Translations under genes and position numbers: made by a program
Shown here: in pieces, positions 17,921-27,826 of the stretch
Position numbering within the stretch: the first letter of the stretch is position 1
Layout: every line of letters begins with the position of its first letter
The notes under the pieces: generated by a model
Databases searched by the model: none
Seen by the model: only the letters and a program-made list of their open reading frames with translations
Told to the model about the DNA's origin: nothing
Source: CAG-873 sp910578365
GTDB lineage: Bacteria; Bacteroidota; Bacteroidia; Bacteroidales; Muribaculaceae
Assembly (NCBI GenBank): GCA_951635545.1
Contig: OX620685.1
Location: forward strand, 3,162,001-3,226,000
Length of the DNA: 64,000 bases
Reading direction: 5' to 3'

Positions 17921-18675
17921 TGGAAGCAAACGACTATATTTTCGGCATACGCGCCGTGATGGAAGCCATCGAAAGCGGCAAACAGATTGACAAAGTAATG
18001 GTTCGCAACGACTTAAACGGACAGCTCGCAGGCGAGCTGTTCAGTCTGCTGCGGGCCAACGACATACGCCCGCAGCGTGTGCCCGAGCAGAAACTCAACC
18101 GTATCACACGCAAGAACCATCAGGGCGTAATAGCCTTTGTATCGGCTGTAAACTACTACAGCCTGCGCCAGGTTGTCCCCACCCTGTTCGAAGATGGCAT
18201 ACTGCCCATGCTGGTGGTGCTCGACGGCATTACCGACGTGCGCAACTTCGGCGCCATTGCCCGTACGGCAGAGTGCTGTGGCGTAAACGCCATAGTCATT
18301 CCCGAACGTGGCTCAGCCGGTGTCAACGCCGATGCTGTAAAGACCTCGGCAGGTGCCCTGCTGCACTTGCCTGTTTGCCGCGAACGCTCGCTCAAGGAAT
18401 CTGTTGAATACCTGAAACTCAGCGGCTACACCATAGTGGCAGCATCGGAGAAAGCCGACATTAACTACACCAAGACCGATTTCACCGGCCCTGTGGCAAT
18501 AGTGATGGGCGCAGAAGATGTAGGCATCTCACCCGAAATTCTCAGCCTATGCGACAACATGGTGTCCATACCCATGTTCGGCCATATAGGCTCGCTGAAT
18601 GTTTCAGTTGCTGCCGGTGTAATGCTTTACGAAGCTGTTCGCCAGCGCCTCGAATCCGACATGGAGGTTATCTGA
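17920..18675 (+). CDS. rlmB: 23S rRNA 2'-O-methyltransferase RlmB (SpoU family)
   Basis: This 251-residue SpoU methyltransferase modifies guanosine 2251 of 23S rRNA in its best known member. The N-terminal substrate-binding domain starts with YIFGIRAVMEAIESGKQIDK. The three knotted-domain motifs are visible as LDGITDVRNFGAIARTAE, IVMGAEDVGIS and IPMFGHIGSLNVSVAAGVM. Its ATG overlaps the TolC gene stop by one base, so it may be transcribed with the efflux operon. Confidence 0.93.
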   Translation: MEANDYIFGIRAVMEAIESGKQIDKVMVRNDLNGQLAGELFSLLRANDIRPQRVPEQKLNRITRKNHQGVIAFVSAVNYYSLRQVVPTLFEDGILPMLVVLDGITDVRNFGAIARTAECCGVNAIVIPERGSAGVNADAVKTSAGALLHLPVCRERSLKESVEYLKLSGYTIVAASEKADINYTKTDFTGPVAIVMGAEDVGISPEILSLCDNMVSIPMFGHIGSLNVSVAAGVMLYEAVRQRLESDMEVI

Positions 18676-20208
18676 GCCAATAAAGCCGACATGAAACCAA
18701 TATATTATCTGCTTGCTTCAGCGCTGCTCCTTACAAGCTGCGCCCAAAGTCCGTCGGTGACTTCGCCCGACGGCAATATAAGTGTTTATATCAGCCGTGA
18801 TGGTACATCGCTGACATACAACGTCTGCGTCGGAGGCGAGCAACTGATTCTGCCCTCGCGACTGGGCCTCGACGCCGACGGCCTTATCCCCGACGAAGAT
18901 GCTAAAATGACTGTCAGCCACAGCAGTTTCGACGAAACCTGGCAACAGCCCTGGGGCGAGAACAAGGAAATACGCAATCACTATAACGAAGTGGCCGTAA
19001 CCCTCAGCGACGACAATCTTGAGTACACCGTGCGTGTACGTGCGTTCGACGACGGCTTGGCATTCCGTTACGAATGGAATCGGGCGTCGGGCGACTCTGT
19101 GGTGGTGCGCGACGAACTGACCGAGTTTGCCTTCGCCCGTCCCGCCACGACATGGGCCATACCGGCAAGTTTCGAAACCTACGAACTCGAATACCGCAAC
19201 CTGCCGCTCGACAGCGTATCCGATGCCAATACTCCGCTGACCTTCCAGGTTGATTCGGCGGCTCTGTTCGGCTCGATACACGAGGCCTCGCTCTACGACT
19301 ATCCCGAGATGACTCTGCGCCGCACTGAAGGCCGCACACTCAAGGCCGACCTGGCCCCAATGCCCGACGGCGTAAAGGCTTACCTGCCCGCGCAGTTCGC
19401 CACTCCATGGCGAACCATACAGCTTGGCCAAACTGCCTGCGACCTTATCAACTCAGGCATGATTCTCAATCTTAACGAACCATCGAAAATAGCCGACACC
19501 TCGTGGATTAAGCCTCAGAAATACGTGGGCATCTGGTGGGGAATGCACCTTGGTACTATGACATGGACAATGGGTCCGCGCCACGGCGCCACCACTGAAA
19601 ACGCCATCAGATATATCGACTTTGCGGCCGACAACAATCTGCAAGGCGTACTGTTCGAAGGTTGGAACGAAGGCTGGGAAAACTGGGGCGGCAATCAACA
19701 TTTCGATTATGCCAAGGCTTATGCCGACTTCGACATCGATTCGATTGCAGCTTATGCCCGCCACAAAAACATCGAGCTGTGGGCTCATAATGAAACCGGT
19801 GGCAACATACCCGAATACGAGGCTGCTCTCGATAGTACTTTCGCCTACTATCAGTCGCTGGGCATACACACCGTGAAGACCGGCTATGCCGGCGGATTCG
19901 CCGGCGGTCAATATCACCACTCGCAGTACGGCGTGCGCCACTATCAGAAAGTTGTTGAAACCGCCGCCAAGTATCAGCTTATGGTCGATGCCCACGAACC
20001 TATAAAAGAAACCGGCATACGCCGTACATGGCCCAACATGATGACCCGCGAAGGCGCCCGAGGCATGGAATGGAACGCTTGGTCGGCCGGCAACACACCC
20101 GAATATCTGTGTACCCTGCCCTTTGTGCGCCTTCTTTCCGGTCCGATGGACTACACTCTGTCTAGTCCGGAAAAGTGTTGACCGTCAGATTCAACATTTT
20201 TTAGTAAA

Positions 20209-20709
20209 ATGTGTGAAGAAAACAAAAAATTCTGGGACGAATCTCAGATTTCGGCAATCAATGCCTGGCACAGCAGCGGAAAAAGTTTCAGTCAGATTGA
20301 CGAGGAATACAATTTTGCGGTCGGGACATTGTTTACAATAGTAAATGCAATCCCGGACTATCGCGGCACACGGTCAAGCATCAGCAAATGGCTGCGCCGC
20401 ATGACGGGAGCATTAATTCCCGGCTCCGGATGCCGGACAACAAAGGCCATATCGTCCCTGGCAACTCCGGCACAAACGACAAAAAAGAAAGGAATGACAA
20501 AGAAAACCTCTCCCACTACCAGGCTCACGGATACCGAGCAGACCATACTGGATCTAACACGCAAGTTAAACGCCGCCACCAGAAAGATAGAGAAACTGGA
20601 GGCTGACAGGAAAAAGGCAGAGCTGCGTGAAGAGTTCCAGAGTGGTGTCATCGCCGAATACAAGAAGCTTGTAAAGCCTGCGCAGTCAAAAAAATCAACT
20701 ACCAAGTAG
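20209..20709 (+). CDS. IS3-family transposase OrfA
   Basis: This 166-residue protein has an N-terminal helix-turn-helix part (SQISAINAWHSSGKSFSQID) and a C-terminal leucine-zipper-like helix (LDLTRKLNAATRKIEKLEAD), as expected for OrfA. Near its end the A7 run at 20688-20694 reads as A AAA AAA in the OrfA frame. That is a canonical -1 slippery heptamer that would fuse OrfA to OrfB. Confidence 0.9.
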   Translation: MCEENKKFWDESQISAINAWHSSGKSFSQIDEEYNFAVGTLFTIVNAIPDYRGTRSSISKWLRRMTGALIPGSGCRTTKAISSLATPAQTTKKKGMTKKTSPTTRLTDTEQTILDLTRKLNAATRKIEKLEADRKKAELREEFQSGVIAEYKKLVKPAQSKKSTTK

Positions 20710-20711
20710 CC

Positions 20712-21593
20712 ATGCGCTTGCGCATGTCCCGTGACCTGAGTGTCAGCGAGGCATGCGGGTTGCTTGGGGTGACTAAACAAGCGTGGTATGCCTTTTTCAA
20801 AAGGTCGTTCAAGGATGCCATTGACGAAGACCGCATCCTGGAATGCGTTCGCTCGATACGAGAGGATCTTCCGGCACTCGGAGTCAGAAAGATGAAGGAC
20901 AGGTTACGTAAGGAGTTCTGTCTCGACATAGGCCGTGACCGCCTGTTCGATATCATGAACAGGCATAATCTTCTGATACGTCCCCGAGTCCGCAGGACAA
21001 GGACAACCTTCTCCGATCACGGAATGAAGGTCTATCCGGATCTACGGAAAGACTTCGCGCCTGATGACATAAACCAGTTGTGGGTAAGCGACATAACATA
21101 TATATGGCTTCCTGATCAGAATACATTTTACTATCTGTTTCTGATTACGGATGCCTATTCGAAGAAAATAGTGGGATGGGAGATTGCCGATAACATGCGG
21201 CATGAGAACGCCATGACGGCATTGAAGATGGCTTTCAGGCAATGCAGGAGAGGTCAGCATCCCATACACCACTCGGACAAGGGACTTCAGTATTGTGCCA
21301 AACCCTACGTGGAAATGCTTCGTAGACGCCACGCCCGAATCAGCATGACGGAAGGGCACGACCCACGTAACAACGGAATTGCCGAAAGGGTAAACGGCAT
21401 ACTTAAAGAGGAGTTTCTGAAGCATATGGACGTAAGGAAGGACAACATACGGCAGGTGCTGGAGGATGTAATCAACACTTACCATACCCGCCGACCGCAC
21501 CTCAGTCTCGGCATGCTGACTCCCGATGAAGTGCATCGCGGAGCGGTACCCGGACGTAAGCTCTGGAAAAAATATTACCTGAAATCTGCATGA
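20712..21593 (+). CDS. IS3-family transposase OrfB (DDE integrase)
   Basis: This 293-residue catalytic part carries the DDE triad as WVSDITYIW, HHSDKGLQYC and the Glu of GIAERVNGILKEE. The reading frame is -1 to OrfA and stays open upstream through the A7 run, so the active OrfAB is probably made by frameshifting rather than from the ATG at 20712. Confidence 0.93.
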   Translation: MRLRMSRDLSVSEACGLLGVTKQAWYAFFKRSFKDAIDEDRILECVRSIREDLPALGVRKMKDRLRKEFCLDIGRDRLFDIMNRHNLLIRPRVRRTRTTFSDHGMKVYPDLRKDFAPDDINQLWVSDITYIWLPDQNTFYYLFLITDAYSKKIVGWEIADNMRHENAMTALKMAFRQCRRGQHPIHHSDKGLQYCAKPYVEMLRRRHARISMTEGHDPRNNGIAERVNGILKEEFLKHMDVRKDNIRQVLEDVINTYHTRRPHLSLGMLTPDEVHRGAVPGRKLWKKYYLKSA

Positions 21594-22401
21594 GTCAAGA
21601 TTTTTCAGTACTTTTGCATACCCCAACCGACGGGACTGACGGTGATTGCACTGCAAGTCTCAAAAATCCCCGGGGCATCGAGCCCCGGAGGATTTTACCC
21701 CAACCTCGGGGATCTCAGGCTCATACCTGCATGTCTCCACAGTCTTCGGACTGTTTAACATTCATTCATAATCTCAAACCCTCTGACCCGTCAATATTTT
21801 TCAGGACGCCACACTCCGGGCATATTCGACATAAACTACGAACGTGCGAAGGCCGATTCCGGACGTCTGGAATGGAACGGTCCCAACGACTACTGCAAAA
21901 TCAACACCACCGTGGCTCGCCAGATTGCCAACTGGGTGATAATATATTCGCCCCTGCAGATGGCTGCCGACCTGATTGAAAACTACGAGGGCCACGACGC
22001 ATTCCGCTTCTTCCGCGACTTCAATGCCGACTGCGACTGGTCGAAGGCTCTGCAAGGCGAAATAGGCAAATACATAGCCGTGGTACGCCGAGCCGGCGAA
22101 AATTTCTATTTCGGAGCCGGCACCGACAGCGAAGCGCGCACCCTTACTGTGACTCTCGACTTCCTGAAAGACGGCATAACATACACCGCGCGAATCTACG
22201 CTGATGACCCCGCCGACCCAACCAAGGTAGTCATAAGCGAGAAGCAGGTAACTGCATCCGATACTATTACGGTCGAAATGGCTCCCTCCGGCGGACAGGC
22301 AATCACTTTCATGCCCGTAATAGCGAATACCTAAGTATAAAAAAACGTTAATCTCGCACTGAAATTCGTACAGACTCCAAAAGTCAAGGCAATGAAATCG
22401 C

Positions 22402-22442
22402 GTGCGGTCAATACAGTACCTTTGCAACTGTATTGACCGCAC
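22402..22442. repeat. Perfect 16-bp inverted repeat between convergent genes
   Basis: The arms are 22402-22417 and 22427-22442, with a 9-base loop that itself reads ACCTTTGCA. There is no T-run on the plus side. It lies between the GH97 remnant and the ferredoxin gene and may be a bidirectional terminator. Confidence 0.6.
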
Positions 22443-22596
22443 TTGTGTAGAGTGTCGAACTATTCCGAGAGAGCGATATAGGCACCTATCAGACATTTTA
22501 CGGCAAATAATACGTTATCGGGTGCCAAAATCCGGCTGATATGGTCGGGTATATCAAATCACGATTCAATCGACCGTAAAAAAGGGCAATACAAAT

Positions 22597-23106
22597 TTAC
22601 TCTGTATTTCCGGATTTATAACTGCTCTGTAATTTATCGCTGAAGGATTCCCTGAGAGCTATCCGCAGTCCGTTTAAGAACGATTCATGGATATATATTG
22701 AAGAAGTCGGACAGTTATCAGCGCATAACCGGCACTGAATACAATTTTTCTCGTCAGTCGGCAAAACCGTATCTCTTCGTGCGAATATGTGCATCGGACA
22801 AACCTTGATACATTTCTCGCAGTTTATACAGGTCGAGGTATTTAGAAACACCACCTTATTACCCGCTATTATATCTGAACCTTTATGGCGTATCGGTATG
22901 CCATCTGAATATCCTGCAACAGGATTTTTATGGGCAAGAGCCAACGGATGCAACTTCCATCGTAGTTTTTCCGCAAATAGCCTTGCCTTGAACATATCTC
23001 GTTCATTCGGTCTGGCTTTATTGTAGCCGTCCATAAGAACCCACGGCCCGGTGCGGTCAAATCCTCGGCAGGAAAATTCGCCAGTTATAATTCCACCTTT
23101 CCCTTC
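22597..23106 (-). pseudogene. EFR1-type ferredoxin, N-terminus cut off by IS21
   Basis: The C-terminal part has two 4Fe-4S motifs, CINCEKCIKVCP and CIQCRLCADNCP. Upstream of the ATG at 23034 the frame stays open to the IS21 end, reading GGIITGEFSCRGFDRTGPWV. That looks like the end of the flavodoxin-like half of EFR1-type proteins. The flavodoxin half is missing, replaced by the transposon. A shortened ferredoxin could still be made from 23034, but the original enzyme is lost. Confidence 0.8.
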
Positions 23107-23218
23107 TGGAAAACCCAGGCTCGGATGACCCCTTAGACCAAGGTTGAATTGACCCCTGAAAATATTTTGAATTGACCCCTGAAAACGTTCTGGCCGACGG
23201 GGTCAATTTTATTTTGTC

Positions 23219-24004
23219 TTATCTGCTTTTTATAGCTTTGAGCTTACGGACGCTTTCGCCGGTAAGCGTGATTCGATGAGCAGTGTGGACAATGCGGTCG
23301 AGTATTGCATCTGCCACTGTGGAGTCACCGATTGCTTCGTACCAGTCCAGTTCGGGGAGCTGTGATGTCACGATGATTGATTTGCGACCATGGCGGTCTT
23401 CGATGATTTCCGTAAGGTGTGCGCGTTCCTTGGCGTCGAGAGGCACCAGAAAGAGATCGTCGAGGATCAGGAGCTGCGTTTTTTCGAGTTTCTTGAGCTC
23501 CGTTTCGATTGTTCCTTTGTTTTTGGCGATTTTCAGGGTTCCCATCAGTTTGGATGCGTTCGCGTACAGCACGCGCATACCGGCCTTGCATGCCTCGTAT
23601 CCCAGTGCTGTTGCCAGATAGCTTTTGCCTGTACCAGAACAGCCTGTGATGAACAGGTTTTCACCTTTACGGATAAAGTCCAGCGATGCGAGACGCTCCA
23701 TCTGATTACGATCCAGGCCACGCGGAAGGTTATAGTCAATCTGCGCCACCGACGCGTCGTCGTATCTGAAGTTTGCGTTTTTCACCAGGCGCTCAATATT
23801 GCGTGCGGCCCTGTAGTCCCATTCTCTGGATAGCAGCCAGTTCAGAAAGCTGTCAGGTGTCATTGTCTCGGCGAATGTGGCCTGAAGACTTTCGGAGAAC
23901 GCTGCCGACATGCCGTGTAAGCGCATACGGTGCATCAGATCCAGAGAGATGGAGTTGCGGTCTTTCTCCGCTGTTATTGGCGTGGTTTTATTGTTCGTTT
24001 CCAT
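23219..24004 (-). CDS. istB: IS21 helper ATPase IstB
   Basis: This 261-residue AAA+ protein has Walker A GCSGTGKSYLA and Walker B LLILDDLF. IstB helps the transposase IstA pick and bend the target. It overlaps the 3' end of istA by 17 bases. A two-part, slightly diverged copy is found at 48458-50407. Confidence 0.95.
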   Translation of the reverse strand: METNNKTTPITAEKDRNSISLDLMHRMRLHGMSAAFSESLQATFAETMTPDSFLNWLLSREWDYRAARNIERLVKNANFRYDDASVAQIDYNLPRGLDRNQMERLASLDFIRKGENLFITGCSGTGKSYLATALGYEACKAGMRVLYANASKLMGTLKIAKNKGTIETELKKLEKTQLLILDDLFLVPLDAKERAHLTEIIEDRHGRKSIIVTSQLPELDWYEAIGDSTVADAILDRIVHTAHRITLTGESVRKLKAIKSR

Positions 24005-25580
24005 GTTGTTCGTTGTTGTTGGCTGATAGTTTTATGCTTGCGGCAAAATATTCTTTACCGCGTATGTTCCGGTGGGATGGTGTCTGACGGTCATTGCCGT
24101 CGGCATCAGCCCCCGGCAAATAATCCGCATCGGCTCCGGACTCAAGTATGTCCACCATGTCGCTGACACTGTAAAGGCGTGCGTCCATTGCCGCGGCGCA
24201 TCCTGACACAAGCCGTTCCTGTCCATACTTTTTCTCAAGTTTCATGATGCCATGGCAGACTCTGAAGGCGAGTTCCGGATAACGCCTGTCCTCGATGACA
24301 GCCCGCAGATAGTGCAATACGATGTTGTCGATCTGTGCCGCACGTGAAAGCAGTTCCGCAATGTCGCTCTCGCAGCTCCCCTTGCGTCCGGGCAGATTGT
24401 GTGACGGTTTCGTTGTATATTCATACGGAGTATCGTTGCGGTGATGCGTCGCCACATGGGTAAAGCCATGAAAGATGTCGATCGTGTCAGTGTCGTAGAC
24501 CAGTTCCACACGTTTGCCTACATATTGCACAGGCACACTGTAGTGATGCTTGTGCAGAGTTACGTAGCTGTTACGCTGTACTGTCGCGACAGCCCGCTGT
24601 CTCATCTGATAGCGGTTCGCAGGCAATGGCCGGAGATTGTCCCGCTCCACAGCCTCAAAGAGCTGACGGCGTGATTCCTTTCGACGCGTCAGATTACGCG
24701 CGTTGAACTTCTCCAGAGACCTGAGGATTGCTTCGTTAAGCGCCTCCAGATTATGGAAAATCTGACCTTCAAGGTCTACGTACACGGACCGATACATCAG
24801 TTTTACTGCATTTTCCACCAGGGCCTTGTCCTTTGGATGCCGCACACGGGCAGGCACCACGGCGCAGCCGTAATGCTCGGCAAAGGATTCGAAGTCAGGA
24901 TTTATGACCGGCTCGTCGCGGCCACTGCGCGTGACGGCAGATTTCAGGTTGTCAGGCACAATCGCACATGGTGCGCCGCCGTAGAAACGGATGGCGTTTT
25001 CGCAGGCCTTTATCAGATCTTCCTTCTTCTGCGTCCACACTGCCTCGCAATATGTGTAGTGGCTACATGGAAGTATCGCCACAAACACCTCGACCTTTCG
25101 TATCCCGGCTGTTGCCTCATCGACTATTTCCAATCTGTCTCCGGCAAAATCGATATACATCTGGTCGCCGGCGCGGTGCTCCACATGCCCGATGGCGTTG
25201 GTCTGCAGCATGAACTGCCTGAGTTTCATCCCGAAAGATGCCTTCAGATAGCCATCGGGATGGTCGGTATGATACTCTTCATACAACTTCTTGACCGTCA
25301 TGCCCTTTCGAGAAAGTCGCGCCGCATAATCGGGCAACAGGGCTTCAAGCCTGACCTGCCGCTCCGACGGTTTACGTTCCCTCGCCCCGGGTATGGCAAA
25401 TAGTTCCTGTAGCCGCGCATCACTCAGCGACGGCAGCTTCTCAGCGGGGATCCCGCTGTCCTGATACATTCTCACATAGCGGCGCACCGTGTTCCGGGAT
25501 ATGTCAAAGGCACTACTGACGCATTTTATGCCCATCCCTGATGCGTGACATAAGAGAATATTCTTTAATTTTGTGTTCAT
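23988..25580 (-). CDS. istA: IS21 transposase IstA
   Basis: This 530-residue DDE transposase starts with an Hin-type helix-turn-helix (MGIKCVSSAFDISRNTVRRY). The catalytic core shows the first Asp in YIDFAGD, the second in IVPDNLKSAV and the Glu in KALVENAVKLMY. Length and order with istB are standard for IS21. Confidence 0.95.
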   Translation of the reverse strand: MNTKLKNILLCHASGMGIKCVSSAFDISRNTVRRYVRMYQDSGIPAEKLPSLSDARLQELFAIPGARERKPSERQVRLEALLPDYAARLSRKGMTVKKLYEEYHTDHPDGYLKASFGMKLRQFMLQTNAIGHVEHRAGDQMYIDFAGDRLEIVDEATAGIRKVEVFVAILPCSHYTYCEAVWTQKKEDLIKACENAIRFYGGAPCAIVPDNLKSAVTRSGRDEPVINPDFESFAEHYGCAVVPARVRHPKDKALVENAVKLMYRSVYVDLEGQIFHNLEALNEAILRSLEKFNARNLTRRKESRRQLFEAVERDNLRPLPANRYQMRQRAVATVQRNSYVTLHKHHYSVPVQYVGKRVELVYDTDTIDIFHGFTHVATHHRNDTPYEYTTKPSHNLPGRKGSCESDIAELLSRAAQIDNIVLHYLRAVIEDRRYPELAFRVCHGIMKLEKKYGQERLVSGCAAAMDARLYSVSDMVDILESGADADYLPGADADGNDRQTPSHRNIRGKEYFAASIKLSANNNEQHGNEQ

Positions 25581-26308
25581 GTTTTCTTTGAATTATATCC
25601 CCCGTCGGCCAAAACGGAAACCAAAGATACATATAAAATCCCCTGCTGACATTACGTCGACAGGGGTCATTTTTATTTTGGGCAAAGGGGTCAGTGATAT
25701 TTTGGCTTAAGGGGTCAATTCAACCTGGTCTAAGGGGTCATCCGAGCCTGGGTTTTCCATACAGCCAACACTCTTGCACCGTGGATGACGGTCTTATTGG
25801 CGTGGTCAACGAGTATGTAGCCGTATGCTGCATCCTTCTTTCCGAAAAATACGATGTCAATGCCGAACTTGGTTTTCAATTCCTTTTGCAGTTCTTCCTT
25901 GTTGGAACTTATATCACGATACTTTTTGAGGATGCTCCGAAGCTGGCGGTTACGTGCTCTGTTGTAGTAGCCTTTCTTATACAATGCCTCAATGTCGCTA
26001 AGAGGAAGTTTCTCCTGTACCTTGCCGCCATGTTTGACAAAGACGGTGCCGTCTTTCTGATAGACCTCGTAACCCATCGAAGTCATTATCGCTTTAAACT
26101 GGGCAAAAGAGGAGAAGGTGTATTGTTTGGCGACATCCAAATCTTGCTCCACTTTCTGTTTCCGGTCATTGCCAAGTATGCGGTCTATCACTTCCTGTGA
26201 GCGTCTGCGCTCATGGTCATGCTGTATCTTCTTGCCATCGGGAGCGATGCGGGAGGTAACGATATGCAGATGGGTGTTATCTGTATCATAGTGGGAATAG
26301 ACTAATAA

Positions 26309-27462
26309 ACGCGAGTTCGGGATAAGGAACACCATAAAAAAGTTGAATCGGCAGCTTAAAAAAGTTGCCGATTCTCTTGGTAATATTACTGATATTTAGT
26401 AATTTAGAGGTACTAAACAATAAATACTGTATCATGATTACCGAAAGTAAAGTTACTGAAATTTTTTGTATTGCAGATGATTTCTGCAAAGAATTTGAGG
26501 GTGAGATGGCAAAAAATGCACTTCCGTCCACAACTGACACTCCAAAACGGAAAAGAAAGCGCATGATGTCGGATGCCGAGGTCATCACGATTCTGATCTG
26601 TTTCCACTTCAATTCGTACCGAAACTTCAAGCACTATTATCTGGGATGTGTGCGCATTCACTGGAAGCATCTGTTTCCGCAGACATTCTCCTACAACCGC
26701 TTCGTGGAGGTCATGCCCCGATGTTTTGTGGCTATGACCATGTTCCTGCGACTTGCATGTTTCGGAGAGTGCACGGGAATAAGTTTTGTGGACAGCACCT
26801 GCATTCCGGTCATTCATAACAAGCGCCAGTTCAACATGAAAGTCTTCAAGGATATCGCGGCCAAGGGTAAGAGTACGATGGGATGGTATGTAGGCTTCAA
26901 GCTGCATCTGCTATGTAACGAAAAAGGGGAACTGATCAACTTCGTATTGACACGTGCCAATGTGGACGACCGCAATGAGGCAGTCATCGACACACTGACT
27001 GACAGGGTATTTGGAAAACTATACGCTGACAAGGGATATATATCGCAGTCTCTTTTCGGGCATCTTTGGGATGATGGCATACATATTGTGACAGGTCTTC
27101 GCTCGAACATGAAACAGCGTCTCATGCCGTTCTATGACAGGATGATGCTTCGTAAAAGGAGCATCATCGAATCCATAAACGACATGCTGAAGAATGTGGC
27201 GCAGCTCGTCCACTCCCGCCATCGTAGTGTACACAACTTCCTCATGAACCTGCTTGCGGCAATGGGGGCGTATTGTTTCTTCGCCACAAAGCCGGAAGTG
27301 AACTTCGACTTTGAGGTACCCGAGTCAAACGGGCAGCTTGTCCTCTGGGATTAACAACACCAAACTGTACAAATAAATCAGGCGACCTTGAAAGGCCGCC
27401 CAATACTCTATGTTGTCTTTTGCTTGGTTGAAAATCATAAAGTTCTTATCCCGAACTCGCGT
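26309..27462 (+). mobile_element. IS982-family element, copy 1 (complete)
   Basis: This 1154-bp element begins ACGCGAGTTCGGGATAAG and ends with its inverse complement. It is flanked by the 6-bp duplication TAATAA at 26303-26308 and 27463-27468. It encodes the same protein as the copy at 56781-57934, and a 3' fragment lies at 48018-48457. Confidence 0.93.
26434..27354 (+). CDS. IS982-family transposase
   Basis: From the ATG at 26434 the protein has 306 residues. It shows the family pattern: DAEVITILICFHFNSYRNFK, the first catalytic Asp in FVDSTCIPVIH, GWYVGFKLHLLCNEKGEL, the second Asp in LYADKGYIS and a Glu in KRSIIESINDMLK. An upstream in-frame start at 26365 would add 23 hydrophobic residues and is less likely. 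Confidence 0.93.
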   Translation: MITESKVTEIFCIADDFCKEFEGEMAKNALPSTTDTPKRKRKRMMSDAEVITILICFHFNSYRNFKHYYLGCVRIHWKHLFPQTFSYNRFVEVMPRCFVAMTMFLRLACFGECTGISFVDSTCIPVIHNKRQFNMKVFKDIAAKGKSTMGWYVGFKLHLLCNEKGELINFVLTRANVDDRNEAVIDTLTDRVFGKLYADKGYISQSLFGHLWDDGIHIVTGLRSNMKQRLMPFYDRMMLRKRSIIESINDMLKNVAQLVHSRHRSVHNFLMNLLAAMGAYCFFATKPEVNFDFEVPESNGQLVLWD

Positions 27463-27826
27463 TAATAAGGGTTGTCCTTCCTCTCCATATCCCATTTCTG
27501 AAAGATAGCGGTGGGCGAAGTCCAGTAGTTCTGCCTCTGTCATTTCATGTCCCTTGCAGGAAAAGGCGACGTGGAACTGTGCCTTTTGGATTCGGGTGTT
27601 TCGGGAAGTGTACTCCTGAAAGTATGTGACCTGTTCCTCCGGGGTAGGCTTTCCGAATGTGCCGAGTGTGCCGAAGTTCTGCATTTCGAGCATACGGGCA
27701 ACACCTTTCGCTACTTTACGTTCATTATAACCGACTGCATGGAAGTTCGAGCTTCCGGGTAATATGGTGGCTATCATACTTGGGTGACTTTATCTTTGGA
27801 TAATATGACTATGGTGTTTTGATAGG

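Larger units (their letters stand above)
20159..21811 (+). mobile_element. IS3-family insertion sequence, copy 1 (complete)
   Basis: The element starts TGTCTAGTCCGGAAAAG and ends TTTTTCAGGACGCCA; the ends are imperfect inverted repeats with the TG...CA termini of the family. It is 1653 bp and flanked by CACTC at 20154-20158 and 21812-21816. Two frames encode OrfA and OrfB. Its encoded proteins are identical to those of the copy at 34179-35831, so it moved recently. About 215 bases after orfB hold several GC-rich hairpins, including a TTCG-loop stem near 21740. Confidence 0.93.
18691..22334 (+). pseudogene. GH97 alpha-glucosidase (SusB-like) split by an IS3 element
   Basis: The two parts (18691-20158 and 21817-22334) join across one copy of the 5-bp target duplication to read MDYTPGIFDINYERA in frame, giving a normal-length GH97. 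The signal ends in LLTSC, so the product was a lipoprotein. Acidic residues E368 (HNETGG), E436 (DAHEP) and E460 (GMEWN) have nearly the spacing of the three key glutamates of SusB. The KTGYAGG segment has Gly where retaining GH97 enzymes have the nucleophile Asp. It was therefore probably an inverting alpha-glucosidase. The insertion removes the C-terminal beta domain, so the gene is very likely dead. Confidence 0.92.
23107..25759 (-). mobile_element. IS21-family element (complete)
   Basis: The 2653-bp element has near-perfect terminal inverted repeats of about 45 bases starting TGGAAAACCCAGGCTCGGAT. Inside each end the core GGGGTCA is repeated several times, as expected for IstA binding sites. 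The left flank is the ferredoxin gene and the right flank the relaxase gene. The flanks show no matching target duplication, so the two sides were probably joined by recombination between IS21 copies. Confidence 0.9.
25760..27777 (-). pseudogene. Relaxase of a mobilizable element, broken by IS982 and truncated by IS21
   Basis: The N-terminal part (27777-27469) starts MIATILPGSSNFHAVGYNERK. The second part (26308-25760) carries the three-His motif HYDTDNTHLHIVTSR that binds the metal in MOB relaxases. Removing the IS982 element and one TTATTA copy restores GQPLLVYSHYDTDN in frame. The C-terminus then runs into the IS21 end and stops at once. This relaxase once nicked oriT of a Bacteroides-type mobilizable transposon and cannot now be functional. 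Confidence 0.9.
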
